Source of the DNA: Alkalibacterium putridalgicola
Lineage (GTDB): Bacteria > Bacillota > Bacilli > Lactobacillales > Carnobacteriaceae_A
Length of the DNA stretch: 54,951 nt
Assembly (NCBI RefSeq): GCF_900109825.1
Contig: NZ_FOBL01000018.1
Location: 1 to 54,951, forward strand
Direction: 5' to 3'
A model generated the notes under the pieces. It ran no database searches and was not told the origin of the DNA. It saw only the letters and a list, made by a program, of their open reading frames with translations. The position numbers were made by a program, and so were the translations under genes. This document shows, one piece after another, positions 48,834 through 54,951 of the stretch (its first letter is position 1; each line of letters opens with the position of its first letter).

Positions 48834-49424
48834 ATGGAGACTCATGAACACGTGATAAAAACCATCGCAGATGATCAGAAAGAAATGCGCTCCGCCTTCT
48901 TAGGCGGTTTTGCTGGTCAGCTTGTTTCTGGAGTGATTTGGCTGGCTGCAGCTGGTATCAGTGTAGTAAATAAACCTGTTTCGGGTATGCTGATTTTGTT
49001 CTTTGGCTGCATGCTGATTTTCCCGCTTACTCAGTTGACTTTAAGAGCTATGGGCAGGAATGCAAAGGTGAGTAAAGATAACAGATTATGGTCACTTGGA
49101 TCCCAGATCGCTTTTACCGTACCGATCAACTTTTTATTGGTGGGTGCGATCATTATTTTCAGACCGATATGGTTTTTCCCGGCCGCTATGATCATAGTGG
49201 GCTCACATTACTTACCGTTCATGACTCTCTATGGCATGAAACTATTCGGTATTCTGGCAGCGCTGCTGATACTAAGCGGAGCCGGTCTGCTTCTATATGG
49301 TCCGCCAGTTTTCAGTCTGGGTGGATGGCTGACGGGAATACTGCTGATTGTTTTTGCTTTTTTAGGCAAGGCAGCTGTCAAGAAAGAAGAGACATCCGCC
49401 GATATAAAGGTTCATGGAGTATGA
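48834..49424 (+). CDS. Conserved membrane protein (possibly DUF7010)
   Basis: 196 residues from ATG 48834, which stands at the right distance from AAAAAGG (the ATGs at 48825 and 48828 overlap it). About six membrane segments with ITQLTLRAMGR-like FPLTQLTLRAMGR and VGSHYLPFMTLYGM, which recall a small family of unknown function that I tentatively link to DUF7010. Confidence 0.55.
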   Translation: METHEHVIKTIADDQKEMRSAFLGGFAGQLVSGVIWLAAAGISVVNKPVSGMLILFFGCMLIFPLTQLTLRAMGRNAKVSKDNRLWSLGSQIAFTVPINFLLVGAIIIFRPIWFFPAAMIIVGSHYLPFMTLYGMKLFGILAALLILSGAGLLLYGPPVFSLGGWLTGILLIVFAFLGKAAVKKEETSADIKVHGV

Positions 49425-49507
49425 GATAAGATTCAGAACTGCAATATATACTAGAGGATTATTACGGATTTCAAAGAAGTATCGAAGACTTGGAGGTATT
49501 AGAAATT

Positions 49508-49723
49508 ATGACTGACAAAAAGAAGCAAGACAAAAATCATTATTTAGGTCTAGGCGTTGGCTTTGGTTTGATAGCCGGCAGCGCCATAGGGATCTTAGTC
49601 ACGAGTCTGATCGGTGGTATAGGATCAGGGATGCTCTTTGCTGTCCCGATCGGGTCAAGCATCGGTATGCTGATCGGGATCGTTGTGGGAACACTCTTAG
49701 ACTCGAAAAATCAGAATAACTAG
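49508..49723 (+). CDS. Small glycine-rich membrane protein
   Basis: 71 residues from ATG 49508, 14 bases after GGAGG. Two membrane segments rich in Gly (GLGVGFGLIAGSAIGILV and GSSIGMLIGIVVGTLL), like glycine-zipper proteins. Function unknown. Confidence 0.65.
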   Translation: MTDKKKQDKNHYLGLGVGFGLIAGSAIGILVTSLIGGIGSGMLFAVPIGSSIGMLIGIVVGTLLDSKNQNN

Positions 49724-49783
49724 GTGTTAGTAAAAAAATGGTCACAAATACCGGCATCAATCGGTTAAGGTACACCTAAACAT

Positions 49784-49811
49784 TTGACAAAATCGCTGTA
49801 AAAGTTAAAAT
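49784..49811 (+). promoter_or_regulatory. Promoter of the dus gene
   Basis: TTGACA, 16 bases, TAAAAT, with a leader of about 115 bases. Confidence 0.5.
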
Positions 49812-49930
49812 AGATAAGGTTAGATATGTATTACTTTTTCATGAAAACATATCTTGATAATGATAGTAGATGTTTTAGAAAACTACAGATACCTTTAAAT
49901 AAGACTTGAATAGCGAAAGGATTATATATT

Positions 49931-50941
49931 ATGAAAGAAAATTTTTGGAAAGACTTGCCGAAACCGTTCTTTATCCTGGCACCGATGGAAGATGTGACGA
50001 ACGTTGTGTTCCGTCATGTCATCGCTGAAGCCGGCCGTCCGGATGTCTTCTTTACTGAATTCACCAATACAGTCAGCTACTGCCATCCTGAAGGACGCAA
50101 CAGTGTCCGTGGACGATTGACCTTTACAGAAGACGAACAGCCTTTGGTCGCTCACATCTGGGGCGACCAGCCGGAATACTTCCGTGAGATGAGTATCGGT
50201 ATGGCCGAGGCTGGATTTGCCGGTATCGATATCAACATGGGCTGCCCGGTTCCGAATGTGGCTGGAAAAGGTAAAGGGTCCGGGCTGATCCGCCGTCCGG
50301 AAGTCGCAGCCGAGCTTATCGAAGCGGCTAAAGCTGGAGGCTTACCGGTCAGTGTGAAAACGAGACTAGGCTATACAAAACTGGATGAATGGCGGGACTG
50401 GATCACTCATTTGCTGAAGCAGGATATCGTGAACCTGTCGATCCATCTGCGTACCAGAAAAGAGATGAGCAAGTATGATGCGCACTGGGAAATGATCCCA
50501 GATATCGTTAAAGTAAGAGATGAAGTGGCGCCGGATACACTGATCACCATCAATGGCGATATTCCTGACCGCCAAACGGGACTGGAACTCGTTGAAAAAT
50601 ACGGTGTGGATGGTGTCATGATCGGTCGCGGTGTTTTCACGAATCCCTTTGCTTTTGAAACAGAAGCAAGAGAACACAGTGCCGACGAAATGCTGGGACT
50701 CCTAAGGCTGCATCTTGATCTCTTTGATGAATATGAATTCTCATCAGAAATGCAGCAGTCATTCAAACCGCTGCGTCGCTTCTTTAAAATCTATGTCCGT
50801 GGAATCCGCGGAGCAAGCGGCTTGAGAAGTGCGTTGATGGAAACCAAAACGACAGATCAGGTACGTGCGCTGCTGGATGATTTTGAGAAAAATCTGGAAG
50901 CAGAGACAGAAGAGATCGTCAGTGTTCCTGCAGAGAATTAA
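49931..50941 (+). CDS. dus: tRNA-dihydrouridine synthase
   Basis: FMN enzyme that reduces uridine to dihydrouridine in tRNA. 336 residues: [20 protein letters not shown] (FMN site), [16 protein letters not shown] with the catalytic Cys, [28 protein letters not shown] and [15 protein letters not shown]. It has normal length and belongs to the long branch common in Lactobacillales; which tRNA position it modifies is not readable. GCGAAAGGATTATATATT precedes the ATG. Monocistronic. Confidence 0.93.
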   Translation: MKENFWKDLPKPFFILAPMEDVTNVVFRHVIAEAGRPDVFFTEFTNTVSYCHPEGRNSVRGRLTFTEDEQPLVAHIWGDQPEYFREMSIGMAEAGFAGIDINMGCPVPNVAGKGKGSGLIRRPEVAAELIEAAKAGGLPVSVKTRLGYTKLDEWRDWITHLLKQDIVNLSIHLRTRKEMSKYDAHWEMIPDIVKVRDEVAPDTLITINGDIPDRQTGLELVEKYGVDGVMIGRGVFTNPFAFETEAREHSADEMLGLLRLHLDLFDEYEFSSEMQQSFKPLRRFFKIYVRGIRGASGLRSALMETKTTDQVRALLDDFEKNLEAETEEIVSVPAEN

Positions 50942-50956
50942 TCGAATCGTTCCAAA

Positions 50957-50990
50957 AGGTGTCGCTCGCATATGAGCGGCGCCTATTTTT
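50957..50990 (+). terminator. Terminator of dus
   Basis: AGGTGTCGCTC-GCATAT-GAGCGGCGCCT, with mismatches only in the middle, then ATTTTT. Confidence 0.8.
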
Positions 50991-51024
50991 ATAAGTTTTT
51001 ATTAAATGTATTGATACTCATTAT

Positions 51025-51049
51025 TTATTTATTGTTTGTCAATAAATAA
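51025..51049. promoter_or_regulatory. 10-bp perfect dyad upstream of a membrane protein gene
   Basis: TTATTTATTG-TTTGT-CAATAAATAA, 84 bases before the start at 51133. It overlaps a weak -35-like TTGTCA, so an operator is possible; as AT-rich DNA it could also be chance. Confidence 0.4.
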
Positions 51050-51132
51050 CCTGCTACTATTAGGGTATCAAAATGTTCCGTGAATGGTACATAAATTTAT
51101 CAGAACAGATAATAACATGAGGAGGTTCAATT

Positions 51133-52377
51133 ATGGCTAATAGGAATCAGGTCATTTCCAACATCAATGACCCGCATGAACTTGAGAAGCTTTTTCGGGA
51201 AGATCCGGATGCGTTTAAACGATCATTCGAGGAAGCCTTGGAAAGGAATGCGCAATCTCAGGTCCTTGCCGTCTGGCACGAACGGTTGAATTATCAGGAA
51301 GAAACTGAATCAGAAAAGGCCGGATTCATGAACAAGGATTTTCTTTTTATGGGATTGATGGCATTACTTGCCGGGCTGACTTCACGCGGGTTGTTTCACC
51401 TTGCGCTGGAAGAAGTGATTACACCGATCAACTTGATCTTTGGTGTCGTGCCTTTTATAGCCGGATACTTTATGTACAGGAATCCTCCGAAGAAACCTAT
51501 TCTTTATACGGTCATCGGCGCTTTTTTTGTATCGATTATATATCTTAATCTATTGCCGATGGAGGAAACAGACAGCATCATCCTAGCGTATCTGCATCTG
51601 CCTATATTCTTGTGGGTCGTTACGGGACTGGCATTTACAGGGAACGCTTATAATAAAGGGCGGGAACGGCTGACTTACCTTAAGTTTAACGGAGAATTTG
51701 CTGTCATCTATGCGAGCATGGCGATCAGCGGCATGATACTCACCGGATTGACGATGCAGCTGTTCTACTTTGCGGGGCTGGATATCGCGGACTTTTACTT
51801 CAGGAATGTCGTCTTGTTTGGTGCAACGGGGCTCACGGTCGTGGCCGCGTACCTTGTGATACGAAATTTAGAATATGGCAGACATATTGCATCTTATCTA
51901 GCTAAGATCTTCAGTCCGCTTGTTCTTCTGACATTGCTCGCCTATTTGATAATGATTGTGTCGATTGGAGAAAACCCATTTATGGACCGCGACTTTCTAT
52001 TATCTTTTAACGGCGTACTATTGCTTGTCCTGGCTCTCACTATTTTTACCATCACGGGAAGTACTTCAGATGAAAAAAGAACCGTTTCGGATGTTGTGAA
52101 CAGCGCTCTGATTTTTCTTGCACTGATCATCGACACAGTGGCGTTATCCGCGATAGTGTTCAGACTGACATCTTATGGTATCACGCCAAACAGACTAGCT
52201 GTTTTGGGTGTGAACGTTCTGATCTGGGCCAATCTCATCTGGATAGGGCTAGCATATAGCCGGTTCCTGACCAATAAAACTGGTTTGACGCCTGTTCAGA
52301 ATGCTGTGACAAAGTACTTACCGGTTTACGGCTTATGGGCAGCCATTGTGACCTTTACGTTTCCTTGGATTTTTTAA
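51133..52377 (+). CDS. Multi-pass membrane protein (DUF4153-like)
   Basis: 414 residues: a soluble head (about 1-65, acidic, with DPHELEKLFREDPDAFKRSF) and about 11 to 12 membrane segments. The layout resembles DUF4153-type integral membrane proteins, but I see no decisive motif. ATGAGGAGGTTCAATT precedes the ATG. Followed by a terminator. Confidence 0.6.
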   Translation: MANRNQVISNINDPHELEKLFREDPDAFKRSFEEALERNAQSQVLAVWHERLNYQEETESEKAGFMNKDFLFMGLMALLAGLTSRGLFHLALEEVITPINLIFGVVPFIAGYFMYRNPPKKPILYTVIGAFFVSIIYLNLLPMEETDSIILAYLHLPIFLWVVTGLAFTGNAYNKGRERLTYLKFNGEFAVIYASMAISGMILTGLTMQLFYFAGLDIADFYFRNVVLFGATGLTVVAAYLVIRNLEYGRHIASYLAKIFSPLVLLTLLAYLIMIVSIGENPFMDRDFLLSFNGVLLLVLALTIFTITGSTSDEKRTVSDVVNSALIFLALIIDTVALSAIVFRLTSYGITPNRLAVLGVNVLIWANLIWIGLAYSRFLTNKTGLTPVQNAVTKYLPVYGLWAAIVTFTFPWIF

Positions 52378-52400
52378 AAGGTTTTTATTAAGCAAGCGCG

Positions 52401-52436
52401 GATGAATGATGTACATGCTCATTCATCAGTGCTTTT
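52401..52436 (+). terminator. Terminator before the MarR operon
   Basis: GATGAATGA pairs with TCATTCATC, followed by AGTGCTTTTTCT. Confidence 0.65.
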
Positions 52437-52458
52437 TCTATTAATGAGAAGCTCCAGA

Positions 52459-52509
52459 TTGACATTCAAGGAGCTGAGATTTAAAATTTAGTTAGCCAGA
52501 CTAACTAAA
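52459..52509 (+). promoter_or_regulatory. MarR promoter and operator
   Basis: TTGACA, 17 bases, TAAAAT (52459-52487) is followed without a gap by TTTAGTTAG-CCAGA-CTAACTAAA (52487-52509), a perfect 9-base dyad of MarR type. Binding there would cover the transcription start, so the regulator likely represses its own operon. Confidence 0.8.
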
Positions 52510-52526
52510 ACACGAAGGAGTATACT

Positions 52527-52949
52527 ATGAGTGAGGATTTACTTTACAGTGCCGACATCATCGGGATGTTTTGCCGATTGAAAATGAATGCAAAATCAGA
52601 TAGTTCTATAAGATCAAGTGAAATGGCCGTGTTGATCTTCATCCAAAAACAGAATGCCTCTGTAACACCCTCTATGGTCAGCGATTTTTTTAAGATCGCC
52701 AAGCCTTCTGTCACATCGATGGTCAATGCTTTAGTCGACAAAGAATATCTTAAGAAAAGAAAGTCCGAAACAGACAAGCGCAGTTACACGCTCGAAGTAA
52801 CTGAAGCTGGTCAAAAACTTCTGGACACAACCTTCGATGATTACATAAAAACAGTAGAAACACTTAAAAATGAAATGGGCGTGGATGATTTCTGTACATT
52901 TATTGGTTTGATGGAAAAAGCAAACACGATATTAGAAAAGGCGGATTAA
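52527..52949 (+). CDS. MarR-family transcriptional regulator
   Basis: 140 residues with the winged helix: SSEMAVLIFIQ, VTPSMVSDFFKIAKPSVTSM, VNALVDKEYLKKRKSETDKR and SYTLEVTEAGQKLL. AACACGAAGGAGTATACT precedes the ATG. Its stop is one base before the oxidoreductase start, so the pair is an operon, with the dyad at 52487 as operator. The ligand is probably a small organic compound handled by the partner enzyme. Confidence 0.93.
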   Translation: MSEDLLYSADIIGMFCRLKMNAKSDSSIRSSEMAVLIFIQKQNASVTPSMVSDFFKIAKPSVTSMVNALVDKEYLKKRKSETDKRSYTLEVTEAGQKLLDTTFDDYIKTVETLKNEMGVDDFCTFIGLMEKANTILEKAD

Positions 52950-52950
52950 T

Positions 52951-53805
52951 ATGAAAATACTTGTTACAGGAGCATCCGGAACCGTAGGGAAATACGCTGC
53001 AAGTGAATTACTGAAAATGAACGAGCCTATTGTGGTTGCAGGCACTGATACACAGAAGCTCCTTAAGATATATGGAAAAGATGTTGAGCGAGTCAAACTG
53101 GATTTCACGAAAGAAGAAACCTTTGATGCTGCACTTCAGGATGTAGATAGAGTATTTCTAATGAGACCGCCTCATTTGGGGAAAGCAGAAGATCTCTTTC
53201 CGTTTATACAAAGGATGAAGGACCACGGCATAAAACTCGTCTCTTTTTTGTCGTTAATGGGCGTTGAAAAGAATCCTTTTCCTCCGCATCATAAAATCGA
53301 AAAACATATCTCTGAACTGGGTCTGCCCTTTGCCTATATCCGACACGGCTTTTTCATGCAGAATTTATCAGGGATACATGCTGAAGAGATAAAAAATAAC
53401 AACGAGATCCTTGTGCCGGCCGGTAAAAGTAAAACCAGCTTTATCGATGCCGCAGACATTGGACTGGCTGTAGCAACAGTACTTAAAGATCCGGAAAAAT
53501 TTAAAAATACGGCGCATACATTAACGGGTCCCGAGTCATTGGACTACTTTGAAGTGGCAGAGATATTGAGTCAGGTGACAAAGAAGAACATATCCTATGC
53601 AGACCCGGGATTCCTGGCATACCGCAGACACTATGTAAATAACCGAGGCTTTGACAAGAAATATGTCAACGTGACCATGGCACTCTATTTAATGACCCGA
53701 TTAGGGACAGCAGAAAAAGTGACAGATGAATTTGAAAAAATGACTGGTAAAAAGCCAAACAATTTCCGGGATTTTGTTGAAAGGAACATAGACTGTTTTA
53801 TGTAG
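52951..53805 (+). CDS. NmrA/SDR-type NAD(P)-binding protein
   Basis: 284 residues of the atypical short-chain dehydrogenase (NmrA/QOR2-like) family. MKILVTGASGTVGKYAASEL is the nucleotide motif, followed by VDRVFLMRPPHLG, FLSLMGVEKNPFPPHHKIEK and FAYIRHGFFMQNL. Relatives act on quinones or only sense NADPH. MarR control suggests induction by quinone or phenolic stress. Confidence 0.88.
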   Translation: MKILVTGASGTVGKYAASELLKMNEPIVVAGTDTQKLLKIYGKDVERVKLDFTKEETFDAALQDVDRVFLMRPPHLGKAEDLFPFIQRMKDHGIKLVSFLSLMGVEKNPFPPHHKIEKHISELGLPFAYIRHGFFMQNLSGIHAEEIKNNNEILVPAGKSKTSFIDAADIGLAVATVLKDPEKFKNTAHTLTGPESLDYFEVAEILSQVTKKNISYADPGFLAYRRHYVNNRGFDKKYVNVTMALYLMTRLGTAEKVTDEFEKMTGKKPNNFRDFVERNIDCFM

Positions 53806-53880
53806 AGTTTTGGGTAACAGGAAGAAGCGGTGTTTATATTTAGAGTCGTGTCTTATATAATGAATGAGAAGCAGCTTGAA

Positions 53881-53901
53881 CCACCTATTTTATATAGGTG
53901 G
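53881..53901 (+). promoter_or_regulatory. Hairpin in the acetyltransferase leader
   Basis: CCACCTAT-TTTAT-ATAGGTGG, a perfect 8-base stem ending 33 bases before the start codon. No T-run follows, so it is not a terminator; it may affect mRNA stability or translation. Confidence 0.5.
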
Positions 53902-53934
53902 ATAAGCATGTATAAAGCAACTGGAGGGGTTATA

Positions 53935-54456
53935 ATGAGTGACCTGATAATCAAAGAGGTTGATCTGGATTATATAGACAAAATCAAAGCCATCAGTGAA
54001 AAAACATTTGTTGAAACATTCGGCTCTGATAACACAGCAGAAGATATTGAAAATTACCTTACGGAACATATCAATACGCAACAAGTTAGGCAGGAGCTTT
54101 CCAACCCTGCTTCGCTCTTTTATGCTGTTGAAGTGGATGGAAATCTTGTAGCTTATATGAAACTGAATCTTGATGATGCTCAGACAGAACAAGGGTACAG
54201 CAATTCTCTGGAGATTCAGCGTCTCTACGTATTGAAAGAGTATAAAAAGCAGGGCATCGGCCGCAAGCTGATGGATAAGGCTATCGAAGAGGCGGAAAGC
54301 AGGCAGATGGACTTTGTCTGGCTGGGAGTCTGGGAAAAGAATACGAAAGCTATAAAATTTTACGAAAAAAGCGGATTTGTCATGTTTGATAAACATGTCT
54401 TTAAACTAGGCGATGATGAACAAACTGATTATTTGATGAAATATGAGTTAGTTTGA
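53935..54456 (+). CDS. GNAT-family N-acetyltransferase
   Basis: 173 residues from ATG 53935 after CTGGAGGGGTTATA; the longer frame to 53830 runs across the leader hairpin. GNAT motifs: LFYAVEVDGNLVAYMKLNLD, SLEIQRLYVLKEYKKQGIGR (acetyl-CoA loop QGIGRK), and the C-terminal VWEKNTKAIKFYEKSGFVMF. It resembles the spermidine/polyamine or peptide acetyltransferases of Bacillota; substrate unknown. Confidence 0.92.
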   Translation: MSDLIIKEVDLDYIDKIKAISEKTFVETFGSDNTAEDIENYLTEHINTQQVRQELSNPASLFYAVEVDGNLVAYMKLNLDDAQTEQGYSNSLEIQRLYVLKEYKKQGIGRKLMDKAIEEAESRQMDFVWLGVWEKNTKAIKFYEKSGFVMFDKHVFKLGDDEQTDYLMKYELV

Positions 54457-54513
54457 TCTATGGATTGATTATAAGGAAGAAGTCGGAAACAGGTTCAAAG
54501 AGGAGGAATGCAA

Positions 54514-54693
54514 TTGGGTATTTTTATAGGTCTCGTTTTTATTTTAGTTGTGATGGTCACCGCCTATGAGCGTATGACCGCAGGCAAAGATGTCAGTAAA
54601 CATGAAAGAAAAGTAAACTGGACAGTATGGATCGTGATCGGCGCAATAGTCATTGGGTTGATTGGCTGGTATTTATTGGGCTGGCGATTTTGA
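54514..54693 (+). CDS. Small two-pass membrane protein
   Basis: 59 residues from TTG 54514, seven bases after AGGAGG; the ATG at 54508 lies too close to that site. Two membrane segments flank a basic loop with KDVSKHERKVNW. Function unknown. Confidence 0.6.
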   Translation: MGIFIGLVFILVVMVTAYERMTAGKDVSKHERKVNWTVWIVIGAIVIGLIGWYLLGWRF

Positions 54694-54816
54694 TCAGGAA
54701 TCAAAATAATATGTTTATCTGTGGTCAGTATTATAATGACCTGAAAAGCATTTTCAAAGTATTCACCTTAATAGTCGGCTTTTAAAATGTGGAAGTGACA
54801 AGTTATACTGAGATCT
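54694..54816. other. Leader of array 3 with a degenerate repeat unit
   Basis: No gene. GGAAGTGACAAGTTATACTG (54791) resembles the GGAACAAGTTTCTGAG part of the units that follow, about 50 bases earlier than expected, so it looks like a decayed unit. Confidence 0.4.
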
Positions 54817-54951
54817 ATGAAAAACCTGTTCCAAAACAGATACTGGAACAAGTTTCTGAGGTAAGTAGATGAAAAACCTGTCCTAAAACGGATATTGGAA
54901 CAAGTTTTTGAGGTAAGTAGATGAAAAACCTGTTCCAAAACAGATAATGGA
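54817..54951. repeat. 52-bp tandem repeat array (array 3)
   Basis: ATGAAAAACCTG occurs at 54817, 54869 and 54921, exactly 52 bases apart; the third unit is cut by the window end. Units 1 and 2 differ at five of 52 positions. In unit 1, AACCTGTTCCA and TGGAACAAGTT form a dyad with one mismatch, and a smaller hairpin CTGTT-CCAA-AACAG lies inside. A period of 52 breaks the reading frame, so it is not coding. Confidence 0.9.

Overview
The window looks like the chromosome of a low-to-moderate GC Gram-positive bacterium (Bacillota, most likely Lactobacillales; a Carnobacteriaceae-like relative is my best guess, by inference only). The grounds are the gene order pcrA-ligA-camS-gatC-gatA-gatB-dagK-rlmD, AGGAGG-type ribosome binding sites, sigma-A type promoters, lipoproteins with Gram-positive lipoboxes and frequent TTG/GTG starts. 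I see no tRNA, rRNA, CRISPR array, prophage or intact insertion sequence.

Layout. 1-349: intergenic 52-bp tandem repeat leading into pcrA. 350-11666: conserved housekeeping run (helicase, NAD-dependent ligase, CamS lipoprotein, GatCAB amidotransferase, lipid kinase, 23S rRNA methyltransferase). 11667-16000: a rearranged segment in which the end of rlmD with its terminator, a degV gene and the start of an esterase gene occur twice, one set decayed around a DUF1232 gene, a small anchored protein and a CPBP membrane protease. 16000-31300: esterase, PQQ-type sugar dehydrogenase lipoprotein, GH120 beta-xylosidase, two more CPBP proteases bracketing an NTF2-like protein, an ICMT-like methyltransferase, exonuclease III and a small XRE regulator pair, then AIM24, PAP2, a second DUF1232 protein and a 1152-residue carbohydrate-enzyme-like protein. 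31650-34400: an HD-GYP protein divergent from a two-gene acyltransferase/E1-like operon. 34800-43264: YesK-like protein, two Gfo/Idh/MocA oxidoreductases around an SH3 lipoprotein, TspO-like protein, HAAS-domain protein, flavodoxin-like reductase and a DUF6671-like zinc protein. 43265-44366: a 1.1-kb gene-free region with a decayed 52-bp periodic element, an orphan terminator and the promoter of a diguanylate cyclase. 44367-54951: the cyclase, an autoregulated ECF sigma/anti-sigma pair, membrane proteins, a tRNA-dihydrouridine synthase, a MarR/NAD(P)-binding pair, an acetyltransferase and a second 52-bp tandem array at the window end.

How parts work together. Carbon use is represented by the xylosidase, sugar dehydrogenase, Gfo/Idh/MocA pair and the large 27817 protein, with cre-like and LacI-operator-like sites nearby. 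The HD-GYP and GGDEF proteins could set a c-di-GMP level. The three CPBP paralogs and the XRE gene look like one dispersed family, with similar dyads in two promoters.

Most interesting: (a) three unrelated-looking intergenic arrays that share exactly the same 52-bp period; (b) a translationally coupled pair of an N-acyl amino acid/AHL-synthase-like acyltransferase and a cysteine-poor E1-like adenylating enzyme; (c) clear traces of an old duplication at rlmD-degV-esterase.
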